64,000 bases of DNA from Echinococcus granulosus (Eukaryota > Platyhelminthes > Cestoda > Cyclophyllidea > Taeniidae), in the NCBI RefSeq assembly GCF_000524195.1, contig NW_020170385.1, forward strand, positions 1,009,898 to 1,073,897. The letters run 5' to 3'. The notes under the pieces were generated by a model. The model made no database searches and was not told the origin of the DNA. It was given only the letters and a program-made list of their open reading frames with translations. Positions 50,264 through 62,700 of the stretch are shown one piece after another (the stretch's first letter is position 1; each line of letters opens with the position of its first letter). Both the position numbers and the translations under genes were made by a program.

Positions 50264-53200
50264 GAGTAGTTGTTGCAATTACAGTAAAGTTGAAGCCCAT
50301 TTCAACCATAGCAAGTTTCTACCTCACTTTCAAATACGCTTTCAAGCAGCATAAAGTCAGCTTTTAAACGCAAGGTGAGCCATGTCTTCCTAAAACGGGA
50401 GATATGCCTACGCACAGAACTGCCAATAGCTGCTTACGCGTGGACGACAACCAAGAAAATTGCGTGCACACTGGCTAAAGACAAGCTCGGTCTCTGATTG
50501 GTAATTGCGTAATGTAAGGCCATTTTGAAAGCTCTATGGCGTAGCAATGACCTTGAGATATGTGGTCTAAAAATACCCCGATGGAAACTTCTGCCACTGG
50601 TTGTTTAAGCCTCCACACAGACTGTTGCAAACAGTTTGGACGAAAGACATTCTTTCATTCGTTGTTTCACTTCTGCACAGTGGTCATTAATATAGCCGCA
50701 ACGCAAAATTGTAAATTAGGAAAAAGGGGATCTGAGATTATCACTTGGCGGCAGATGCCATGGCTTTTGCACGCGAACAAAGGTGAGATAAAGTTTATCG
50801 TGAAAACTTGAGTGCCCAGTGGGGATAAATTAAGCTAATGTTGTCACAAAAGGAGCGAAGCGCTAAGGAACCTCTAGAAATTCATGCACTTGATTTGGTA
50901 GACTAAAAATAAACCGCAGGCTGGAACTCGAATGAGGAGCTGGCCGATGGAATGCCTCACTGTTCCATCTGCTTGGTACTGCACGAAGGGGCACCACCAA
51001 ACATGAGATTTTAATGCGGCCTATGGCATTTATGGGCAGTTTTAATGCGTCAGTAACGTCAAATCAATCCACAAAAAATTTGAATAGTTTGACATAGATA
51101 CACGAGGCCTTAGTCACGATTCACTCTAAATACGTTGGCTCGACAGCTAAAGAAGAAATTCAAATTACAACCCTTAAGTTCATTTAATGTGTTTGCCCAC
51201 CGAATTGTTAAGCAAAACACTAAATTATCAGTTGCTGTGGTTTCAATTTTACGACAGTATTCGAGTACAGGATTGACTGCCATATTCCATGCTCGTTGCT
51301 GCAAATGCGTGAAACAAAAACAAATACCAGATGCAGAATGAAGAAGCAATCATTGCAGGCATGATAAGAGGAGCGCAACTTTACTGTAGGCACAATTTTT
51401 AACTCGTAAAATACCGGTTTGCATAAGTTGAATACATAAAACCAACTATAATCATGCAGGGCAAATAATACGATGCTAAGTCGGAGACTAGCTTGAGCTA
51501 CTAAAGGAAATAATGTAACAAAATCGTCAGGATAATTTTTTTTGGTTCTAGCAGTAATCTACTGCCATTTCATTAAATACTATGCAATATTTAGATGTCG
51601 CTGAGTTTAGGGAGCATTTATTATTTTGACATCTTTCAAATATGCCTTCTAGCCAAACATTATGGTTATACGATCTAGACCAAAATTTCTGCAGAAAAGA
51701 CTTTCCAATTAATTTGTGCGCTGTCCCTTTCCGACTATGTTGCATTCGCAGGGATAAGGGCCATTACGTTTGGACGGAGTTTTTCATTATGAAAACAATT
51801 CTAAATTGTTTAGTTGTTCACTAATCGAATTGTCTTGCTCACCCTCATCAAATTAAGTTTACCGGTCGTGCATCTAATTTACCAAGGGTCAGGTGGGTTC
51901 TCACAACTGTAACTTATAAGCCAAGAGACAAGTAAATGAAATTGTTGAAATCATTCAGATTTTGTTGTTATAAAATCTATGCTGATAAGGGTCATAATTG
52001 AGCTTGGCCACTTGATGTATCCGATGACCCACCATGACTATAGGGTTGGTCGCAGCCAATAGCAATACCATGAAGCCACAACAGTTAACTATACTTCCGA
52101 TTTTGTTTAAGTTGTCATTTGTGCAAAAACGAGTACAAGAACCACGCTCCCAGTAAAGCACGTGACGGTAACATCTGTGGTATGTAGTCATGGCCAGGTG
52201 TTAAGTCTATGCCTGCATCCATACTCAACAAGGTTACCTGCCTTGTACCCCAGCTGCTCCCCTTTAATTCACGATGTACAGTTCGTTCTGCTTGAATATT
52301 ACGATGTATCAACATTCATGGATGATACCTGTTAAAGGATACTATGTTATTTCAAGGCAGTCGTTTTAAGTAACGGTGGGTGTTCTATTCATATAATTTC
52401 CGGAAAAGAGAGGCACCACAACTCCTGGCGTAACCTGTTTAAAGGCACTCCCCTTCCCCCCAGCTCATATCACCCCAGAGGTAGATTTTATAAACAGGTA
52501 TGTCGAAATAGTATGCAGGTAGCTGGAGCTCGGTGCTTGAGTCGTGACCGGGTGGCTGTGATGTCCGATTCACACGATCACTCCACTTGCTTGTGTCCAA
52601 TCAGTAAATGTAGTGAATCCTTATTTTAGTAGGATTTGCAGCATTACCGCCTTCCATTCATAACTGCTCCTACCCAGACTTTTTGTGAGTTGTTAAAAAT
52701 ACGAAATATTTAGAACTTGGAAGAAGTTTTCAGTGCCATTAGTAGTTTGACGACAGGAGTGAACACCTTTGCATAGTTGTATTTTTTGAAGTTACATGTT
52801 AAGTCATTTGAATGGCAAAGTAGTGTATTTATTAAATCATACTCAGTAAATTGGGTTACTATTTACACTCCTTTGTCAAACAGTGTACCAAGGCAAGATG
52901 TATAATTATCTAACAAAACAATCGGTGACCTAAGCTTTCTCATTTTTGTATCGTCGATGCGTATTATGGCCCAGCTGCAATTTCCAATGCAGCCGCTGCT
53001 ATGCTTTAATATTGGCCCAAATGGATGGACCTCTAACCGGAAATTTATGCTTTGATTTGTTTTTGGACAGTGCGATTGATTTGAAAGTAAATCAGATTCT
53101 TGTCAGTACCTGCCAGTGTCCCAATGATTGATTGGTTTATGTTGATGGATGTGTGATCTTATTACTTAAAACCTGGATGTAGTGTAATACCATTAAATTA

Positions 53201-56200
53201 AAGATCTGACGATTTGATCACACTGAGGGAAAGTAGTTAAGTCGAAATTTATAACCAAAGGTAGTGAAAAATGGGCCATTTTAAAGCAAACATTCTATGC
53301 CCAATATATACAGCTAAGTTTTCAAATGATGAAAATTCGAGAATGGAAAAGAGTTCAAAGAGCTTAACCACTTCATGCTTGAGATGAATGTTCACAATAA
53401 TGGAAAGTGAGTGATTACAAAAGAAGACCCAAGAAGTTCGTCTAAAAAGAAGTATGCAATGACTACATAAGATAAGTGAATTAATTAATAACTGGACTTC
53501 TCCATTGTGCTTAGAAGGTGTCTCTTCGCTGATGTTCAATAATTTAAGCAGAACCACGCGCACTAGTTTTTCTGAAAAACACGTCTGGCTTTTACCCATG
53601 ATGTTGCATAAGTCGAATCCATTCCTGTTTCTTAAATGCAGAAGAAGGTTTCAAAGGCCCCAAATTGTGCCTAGTATAACTAAATGGAGTCGTAGTTTTA
53701 ATCTCCCCCAAACGCGAAAGCCACATTGAATGCTTACTTGTGGATTGTCATATGAGATTTTACATTTTAAGTATTTCCACCAATTCCAACCATTTCTGGC
53801 CTCCTCCAACTTTACTCCTGTGAAGCCCTTATGATGCCCACTGACATTCGAAGGTGGCACTCAGCATATAATGCTTTTGGCATTTATCCCTACTATACTG
53901 GTCTACCTTATCACCATTCGACAGACTAAATTTCCAAAAGTATGCCTGACTCTCTTGAGTCTAATCATTGCCTTTGTCTTCTGCACAAATCCAGTGTTTA
54001 ACGATGCCTCAATAAACCGCTCGTCTTTATACCCGAGTGGATTGAGTAGTTGCAGTCGAAATTTCCACATATGCATAGATATCCTGAACCAGTAGCAAAT
54101 TATCGAGCTTATCCTCGGCCACCACAGGTGGGACGACCTTATGCCCTTTTCCTCCATGTTTATCGTGTATCACCTAACAGTATGTGAACGAAAAAATGAA
54201 TCCCCAGATATCCCAATTTGAGGCTATGTCAATTTTTTTGTTAGTGAAAATAAATAAATTGGCAGTGATTTCCCAAAATAACTCCCATCACGCGGGGTTT
54301 AATAGCAATTGTGAGGTAGTTTGCGGTGTTACCAGATTGGTTGCTGAATACCCATGTGCCTTTATTAAAGCGTAAAAGGGGTCAGACTAAGTATTAGAAT
54401 ATATTACTTTGAAAATAGGCAAGAATCCAACTCGAATTTTAAACAAACCCAGTTTTGTTTTACTTTCTAGTAATAAAGTGTGGAAATATGTTTACGACGT
54501 GACACTGTGAGAAATGCATTTGCGTGTGAATAAATAAACCAGGTCAGTGTATATTTAAGTCCGGTTATTCCAAGTTGTAAAAAAGTGGTATTGGGACAAG
54601 CGACAAAGCACGTTCTCCTGCCTGTGGCCGACCCCATTAGTGAAAGTGACAACGCTGACAATTAAATGGATTCAATATTTGCGAGTATTTTTCTTCAATT
54701 TCTTTCGCTTTTCTCCTCTAACGTAACATGTACCAGAGATAAATTCGGATTTATCTTCATAAAAAATAACATCTTAGTCCAAGTGGAGAAGCCACCTAAG
54801 GTTACTCCTTTTAAGTGTTTATAAAATACCTTGTCGCAAAAAATTTTCCTTAATTGCCTTCTGAACCAAAATTCTTGCTTGAACGTTCGTCGCACAATCT
54901 GAACGAATATTTAAAAAATCTCAATAAATGGAACAGATTTCCCTATTTGTCAAAGTGTTACTGGCACATGCTAATAAGGAAAGGAATGCTTCCTTAATAC
55001 CCCCTTCCTAACATAACAGACTTGCTTTTGACATACGATTTCATATCTTACTATCATGCAAGGCAACACGGTGATTGTTCGTGTATGTTACTTCATGGAA
55101 ATTTAGCATGCATAAGAGGAATAATAACATTAAAAGTTAACCTCACTTGATCAAAACCCTGGATAAATTAAGCGATTTGATATCCTTGAAGAATATTTGA
55201 TGTAGGCAGCTGATTCAAGGCTTTTTCTGCTCACAGCAGAAGAGAAGAAATGTCCCACAGCAGAAGCAAATTTCGTGGGGTTAAATTTTTGCATCAGATA
55301 GCTAAAAATTTGGTGGCAGATTTTATGAGCAAGCGTATTCACAAATGACCTTATTCATGAAACATTTCCCGAACCCTTCAGTGATTATGTTTCTAATGTG
55401 GCCTCCAATTCTCATCTCATATAACACGGCATTTTGAGAAACTTTATGGAATCGAAAGCAACCTTTAAAAAAGGTGAGCACACTAACACGTTGGGTGTGA
55501 GGCGGGTTTCACTGTATTACTCTGATTCAATCAAGAAGCAATTCCTTATACTATCAGCTGTGTTTGGAATCATATCACTTACTCATTTTGATAACCTTGC
55601 AGATCCTGTATCTAACTTGAAGAGAAGACTAAAATTCGAAATATACGTCAAGACAGCAGATTAGTGCCATCGGATTAGCGGTGAAGGTCATGGTTTCTCC
55701 AACCCGGCCAAATTTGTTTTATTGCGGAAATTGCAAATCGGTCTTCCATGGTCTTGTCTACCACCTCCAACGCAGGCAACTAAAGTGAGAAGCTGTAGTG
55801 TTTCCATGACTCAAGGGTGAAACAAATACAGACTGTAACATGCTAATCTGCGATTAAATCACTCAGAAAGTCAAGCAGTTTCGTCGAGACGGATCCATCT
55901 ATTTACAAACCACATCAAGATGTGTTTGTTGAGCCAAATTTGGTTGTTTTCCAGTTGCCGCTTTTCAAAATTAGCATAAGTGAATGACTTGACTGTGCTA
56001 CAGACCAAACTTAATTTCAACTCACATTTATTGTCCGTCAATCACGAAGCCACTCATTTTACAGATGGCTGTTACTCCACTCATCATAGTTCTTTTCCCC
56101 ACACACGTAAGCTCATTCCAAAGTTATTTTAGCTCTGGATTGTCTGTCGTTTGGCAGCTCTTATCTCATTCTTTTCCAAACATGCTTTTTATGGTAGAGC

Positions 56201-56352
56201 AAATAGAAAATGTGAATTGTATTCGACGCTGCATATTTTCTGTCTGTATCTATTAATCCGAGATCATGACGCCCATTCACGGCGGATTTTTCTGTTTGTG
56301 ATAATACGTTGCCTCACATAGCCTAACTTCACCCTTAAGTAAACATTCACCA

Positions 56353-56541
56353 ATGCGCGCACTTGCGTCCATGCCTGGTTGCCTTCTTGTATTGGCTGCC
56401 CCACCTGATGCCTTAGCATATGCAACCAACTGCCGTGACAGCACACGACAGTTCAGTTGCTGCCGCCGCCTAGGATGCCGCATGTTCAATACCTTTTCCA
56501 CACATATGTCGTCGCTTTTGCCAACGGCGTGCCCTTTATAG
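56353..56541 (+). CDS. Speculative small secreted-type peptide ORF
   Basis: A 62-codon ATG-initiated frame in a GC-richer island. The N-terminus MRALASMPGCLLVLAAPPDALA looks like a weak signal peptide. It is followed by a short region with five Cys, including the CCRRLGC cluster. No homologue is recognised. The antisense frame is longer (56277-56564), so coding potential here is ambiguous and may reflect only the local base composition. Confidence 0.15.
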   Translation: MRALASMPGCLLVLAAPPDALAYATNCRDSTRQFSCCRRLGCRMFNTFSTHMSSLLPTACPL

Positions 56542-57454
56542 GGATTCCCACCCTCTTTTGGCACTCATCCATATAAAACCCTCTCAGAACCTGAGGTTGG
56601 ATTGCGGCTGATAAACCAACTCTTGTCAAAGTTGTTAATTCAAGATATTAATAATCACTTCTTGTCCAAATTTAAGGAAGCCAAAGCTACATCAGCGTTT
56701 CTAAGCAAATGCTAGCGAAGTAAATTTTGGTTAAAATTGCATCGTCTTTTGAAAAAGCAATGCTAAATATGTGCCCTAACTTGATTTGAAAGTGCTAACT
56801 ACAGGAGATTCCGTCAAATTCAACCACTGAGCAACGTTATTCAACAAAAAGGGTTGCGCAATAATTGTTAAAAGTTATTGGTGGGACTATGGCAACAAAT
56901 CACACTATTATGTAAAATATGACTTCTGGGTTTTGTATCTCATTAACAAAATCACATAATATGGCCCTAACTCAGTGGGTTTTAGCCTGTTTTACACACG
57001 GACAGGCTTTTTAGAGAGATCGTTGTCGTCAGACGGGTGGAAACAAATAGATTTGATACAATTATTTCTCTTAAAATAATATCTAATAAGCACTATATGT
57101 GGAGTACATAAAAAGTGTACTTAGGTTTGGTGGTTTAACTAGTCATGGAGGTGGCTCTCCTTACCAAGTTAAACCGTGATAAATGAATGCCTGAAAGGAG
57201 AACTCGATTCTTCAGCCAGTACTCCACCAGCGGCCGTGATTTGGCCACCAAAAGTGTAAATTTTTTACAAATAAACGCCAGTTCTTTGATTATATTGCAT
57301 TTTCATGTTATATCCCTATTAAATGAAGAATACTAGCACATATGTAGACGTACACTTCTTTCAAATTCGTATTAAGACTAGTGCGTAGATTTATTCGTTT
57401 AGCTGCTGATAAGATTGGTCGTGCTATTAGATCCTTCAACTCAATACTTTGGCT

Positions 57455-57640
57455 GTTTAACTCTCGGTTCTGGTGAGTAGCCACTTTTGACTTGGCCATT
57501 GCACCTCGCCAGGTGGGCAGGCCTTCCGGCCATGCCAGTAGCCCAAATGCCTTCTGTACGTGAAATATATATATTCTGCCCGAGTATTATATCTTCTTTC
57601 GCCTTCGGGGAAGTCTCGGGACGCTACGTAACACAGCATC
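57455..57640 (+). repeat. Dispersed repeat family A, copy 6 (best preserved)
   Basis: Full-looking copy: AACTCTCGGTTCTGGTGAG, TTGACTTGGCCATTGCACCTCG, AGGTGGGCAGGCC, GGCCATGCCAGTAGCCCAAA, CCTTCTGTACGTGAA, TATATATTCTGCCCGAGTAT and TCGGGGAAGTCTCGGGACGC. It serves as the reference for the other five copies. Confidence 0.8.
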
Positions 57641-58064
57641 CGATAGTCAATTGAGTAGCATACTTAAGGGACGCCCAACGGTAAAAGCTATGTTCAAACT
57701 TTACTGAGGCTGTATTCGTTTTATGGGGGTGAGGTTTTTGCGACATTTGATAGGCCTCCAAAATTTGAAATGCGCCTAAGGTGTGCAGTGAGATCTCATG
57801 TTGAGCAACTACTTGAAGTAAGAATGTATCATCCCCAAGTTAGCTATTGAATGACTCGCATAATTGCCTCTCACCCGGGGTCTGAGAAAATGTTTGTTAG
57901 CTTGTCAATCGAGGTACCATGCCAGACATGAAGTGAACGAAAGATATAGAGGAAAATACGCCATCTATTTAGATAACAGGGTAACGGATAGTGTTTTGGG
58001 ATTCTAAAAACCAGAAGGTGTTTAGCACAGGTAATGCAAGCAACAATGTGTAATTCTTACGTTG

Positions 58065-58200
58065 TTTTAATGTGCCTTTCAGGGAGGAGGCAAGCAGAAA
58101 ATTCTAATCTCGTGACTGTACCCTGTGACTGCGGCTCCCCTCCTTGAACATTGTATTTTCCCTCTCCATCTTATCGTCTTAAATAAATATGTCTAAAATG
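58065..58200 (+). repeat. Dispersed repeat family B, copy 2
   Basis: Runs from GTTGTTTTAATGTGCCTTTC through AGGGAGGAGGCAAGCAGAAA and GTGACTGCGGCTCCCCTCC to TTGTATTTTCCCTCTCC, ending in an AT-rich tail with AAATAAATAT. It is the reverse complement of the block at 12845-13010, with a few indels. Confidence 0.7.
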
Positions 58201-59722
58201 AGTCAACCGGCCTTATTTAAGAGCGCTAGGAATGCATGCATGATTTTGTAACTGACAATTAATATCACCAAAACTGATATTTGTATTCCAATTTCGTTTT
58301 AGAAAGCAGTTTAAGTCACGAAAACCAAAATAAAGTATTCTCAATATTGATCGTAATTTTATATGTCATTAATGAACGCAGAAGAAGCATGCCAAAAAAT
58401 TATCCGGCATTAGACAGAACGCAAAATCGAAACAAATTAGTTTCACCTGTCAATTTCTACCTTTTATGCTCCTGATGCAGTCAATATAGAATCAACAAGC
58501 TTTAATAAAGTATCTGGTCTCGGTGTTAATTTTTTTTGTGGTATGAAAAAAAAGTACATAAAACCGTTGGAAATGAAATGTTTGAACAGCTTCAGAGAGG
58601 GCGAAGATACGATCTAACGCCGTAGGCTCCGTAGGAAATAATAGGCATTTTCAATACCTTCACTTTCAAATGTTTCCTTAAAGCAATTACGGCTTAGTAA
58701 TTTGAGTTGCCATGACTTCGTTTTACGCACTCCAATATGCGGTAATTACACCAGTGTTTCGTTGTCATGAAACTAATTACCGTCTTTTCCATATTCGAGT
58801 GTTACCAACAAGTCATATGTAAAGTATTGAAGGAGACCTAACTTTCTGGGGTTCTTCTTTGCCCTCTAATTCACTAGATCAAGGATATATACTCGATGCA
58901 TCAAAGCAGATGAAAGTATGCTCTTAACTATAATCATACATTATATGAGCAACCCAATTAACCTAAGTGGTCAAAAAATCCAATATGTTCCAGAAAGCTG
59001 TTGTTGAAAAAAAGGTCAATCGGAAGCTAAAAATTTGCGCGAGTCCTCCCTCACGCTAATATCATTTGTGGCCTGTTAGTTGGCTTAGGTTCTTCAGATT
59101 TTGAGGCGGGGAGCTCAAGCTCACTCTTTATGTAAGTGGTGAGAGCTCTCTGCCATTTATATAAAAACACGAATTTTATATCTGAAAGAGAGTACAAGAT
59201 CAAGGATGTGAGTAACACTAAATACGCAACACTATGTCGCTCAATTCGCCATATTCAAACAGCGCTTACCAGGCATTCCCCATAAGTCGTTCTCCTGGTC
59301 AGATGCTAAAAAATTGGCGTACCAAAAGTGATTTAGATATTACCGTCACCAAGGGTAACTGCGAAATTTTTCAGTCCTATCGCTATGTAAGCAATGTTAG
59401 CTAAAGTGTAATTCTGTTAAAAAAATTAGGCCTTTATTTATTTTGACTTAATAATGATATTAGTGGAAGCTTCCCTATTTATTTCTGTCTGATGTTGTTA
59501 AGTTAGTAAAACTGCCTAGCTCAGGTGTTTTAGGTAAGTTCTCATAGAAATTAAATGCAATTTGACCTAAAAGTACAATTTTAGTAGAAAAGTACTGCAC
59601 TTATTTTAGGATTCTCATGCTCGCTCATGTGTGAAAGTGTTGTAACGGGTCATATCCCAAGTGGGAATAGCTGGCGGTAAATTTGGGGTCGATTATGTGT
59701 TCGCGTTAAAAGAAGGGCGAGC

Positions 59723-62700
59723 ATGGATGCCACATCTGCTGCTGACCGCTTGGCATCTGGACATCGCCAGTTCTACACACTGCCCAAGATACCCGATCTG
59801 TCCAGTGTTGACTCAGCGATCTATCGTATCTTATCAAACAACACAAGATCAAGCATATCCGAAGGTCAGAATGAGGCGGATAATCGAGGATTTGAAAATA
59901 ACGAAGATTTCTTCGATTACATAAATCGAAGTGTTATTGGATATAATAAAGTATTTACCAGTGTATTTGGCGATCGAAGAGGTATGAAATAAGGGTTAGC
60001 TAGGAGTCGAAAGTGATATGTGCTAATGTCAGTTAAAAGATGTTTTTGCTGTCTTTTAAAAGTTTGCAAATGTCCTTTTAAAAGATTGAGGCTCTTTAAG
60101 AAATATTGACTAGCAAGTATATGATGGCGAGCATTATAGTTGTGTGGTTTATTTCTATTCTTGCATATGTATCATCAAACAAAAATGGTTACTATTCTGA
60201 CTCGGTTCTTGTATTCTCACCTTTTATTATGCTTAAAAGCAAATTGATTTTAGTAATATACTGTGACTACATTGCCTCGGGTCGTTCGCTGTCATTTATC
60301 GAGGATTTCATTTACAATGAGGTACTTCCTGATTATGGGAACACGCACACCATGACCAGCGTGACATCTCTACAAACAACAATGTATCGTCACGAAGCGA
60401 AAGACATAGTTAGAAATGCCGTCCGTGCCAGTGATTATGATGCAGTTTTCTTTGTCGGAAGTGGCTGCACTGGTGCTGTGCATAAACTTATTCACAACCT
60501 CCATCTAGAAAAGCCACCTATTGTTATTACAGGACCTTTTGAACATCATTCTAACATACTTCCTTGGAGACATATGGCTGCTAAAATAGTTCGCCTTAAC
60601 ACAGACAAGTGTGGGAATGTATCCATCCATCATCTAGAGGAGGCCCTTTCGGTGAGCATTTGGAATTATAAAAAAGTGATCCGAAAATCGTTATAATGGC
60701 TATCTTATTATCATAGACAGAAAGGAGGCGAGCAAATGAATTAGGCTGCTCCTTGATAGTTTGCTTGGCAGCGGCGTCAAATGTAACGGGCATACTGGTG
60801 GATGTCGACAAATTTTCTGCTCTGGTTCATCGGTACGGCGGCCTTGTCTTTTGGGACTATGCTACCGCTGCACCTTACGTAAAAATCGACATGAACCCGG
60901 TTGTCTCTGGGTGGGACTTTTATTTGCACTTGCATGACATTCGGCATTGCACTTTATTTAATTAATTATTCCCCTAGACCAAATCATGGCCTTGTGTGCA
61001 AGGATGCTGTGTACTTTTCTATGCACAAATTTGTTGGTGGCGTCCAAACACCGGGTGTGCTCATAGCGAAGAGGATTTTGTTCAAGGCGGGCGAAAGGCA
61101 TCCTGATGGCTGTGGTGGTGGTAGCGTCTGCTTTGTTCGCAGGGATCACCAAGTCTACCTTAAAGTGAATCTCATTTCATGGAAATTTTCTGGGAATTTC
61201 TTTTTGACGCATTTGCTTTGAACGGTTTCTTTGAGAAATGGTTGGGCTAAACCATACATTTAACTTAAAAGTTTCTCCTTGTTGTGCTCTCCATCCTCTA
61301 AAATGAGTGTTCCTTCTAGGATGTGGAGGAGCGTGAAGAAGGTGGAACTCCCGCGATTGTTGAGTCAATTCGCGCCGGTCTGGTGATGCAACTAAAGGAG
61401 GCCGTCACTCCTGAAGTCATAGTCGCTCGAGAAGAAGCTATTGTCAAGTTTGCATTCTTGTCCATATTTTACCTCTTGTTTGAAAAGAGCAAATGCAACG
61501 TTACAAGGCTCTGTTTTTAAAATCGTTTCCTCCCTGCGAAAGTAAATCTACCCTTAGAATTACTGTCAGCACATGTACGTACGGTGATAATATGACCGTA
61601 TTTAATTATGTTTTCATGCCATTATCTACAGGATGTTATCAGGCAGTAAATTAGTCCACAACCAGATAAAGGGCTTTGGGGACATCGCGTATCTCTAAGT
61701 GGCTGCCATTGTACCTTTTTGGATCGTTAGGCATTTGTGCCCCCCATTAGTTTGCATTATGATTACTTTCTTTAATTATGGATTACTTTTCCTATCTAAT
61801 CTTAAATGTGGTAGAAATGGAGACTAGTGTCAGACAAAGTTGAAAGGGACCAGTATTATTAACGCTTTGCGTGTTTGAAATAAGTGTAAATCTGACTACC
61901 TACGGGCCTTCAGACGGGCCTGGGTGCGTTTCAAGTCCAGCCCCAACCTCCTGGTGCTGGGCGGGGACGAGGCGCCTCGCCTGCCCATCTTCTCCGTTGT
62001 GGTGCGTCACGTCTTTCCCGACGTCTTCATGGCTGGGAAGCAGCAGGAGCTGATGCCTTGCGATCGCCCCATGTTCCTGCATCACACATTCGTGGCGGCC
62101 CTCCTTAATGACCTTTTCGGCATTCAGTGTCGTGCTGGCTGTGTTTGCGCAGGTCCCTACGCAATGGACCTTCTGGGGATCGATGAGCCTCTTGCCAAAC
62201 TCTATGAAGATGCCCTTGTCACCAGGTTGCTTAAGAATGTCTCATTGATATCGCACACAAGATTTGTTCTTCCGTGATCACGGTCCAATTGTTTGTATTA
62301 ACTATGGTTAATTTGCCCGTTTTTGCCATACACCTTTGATCACATTGCTTAACTTGAGCGCTTATGATTTTCGCAGACGCCTCCCTCTTTTTCAGTGAGG
62401 TATCGGTTTGTCGCGTTCAAAAGACCTATGACAAAGCCTCCAGTGAAGTGCTCAGGTGGGTTATTTGTCTCTTTGGAAATTATTTTAGTCGTACGATCAT
62501 GATTTCACATCTCTTAGGAAAATTCTCGCAGCTGTTTGAATATTCCCTTTTATCGAGGTTTTTTCGGAAAATGAAATGACTCTTAGCCTGCTTCATTCCT
62601 AAAATGTTTGCTACATATTTATCCGGAAAACTTTTTACTAAACTGCTGCGTTTTGATCCATTATTGCTTTGTTTACTGTTATCTGTGTGCTGAAGCCGCG

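Larger units (their letters stand above)
50264..59722. other. Long intergenic region with repeats and no convincing gene
   Basis: About 9.5 kb. It holds a family A repeat (57455-57640), a family B repeat (58065-58200), a GC-richer block around 52380-52620 and another around 56340-56560. Open frames here are short and show no family motif. A possible isolated exon at 59234-59386 (ATG, GTAAGC donor, 51 codons) is out of phase with the next gene's apparent acceptors. The HDAC promoter presumably lies in the first kilobase. Confidence 0.5.

Noticed and set aside
53871..54095. Frame with a hydrophobic LLAFIPTILVYLITI-type segment resembling a membrane protein
   Set aside because: Short, without a recognisable family, and overlapping the stop-interrupted stretch. 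Treated as a possible pseudogene fragment only.
59234..59386. First exon of the PLP enzyme
   Set aside because: It has an ATG and a good GTAAGC donor, but its phase does not fit any acceptor before 59723, so it was not joined. It remains possible as an exon of a different or alternative transcript.
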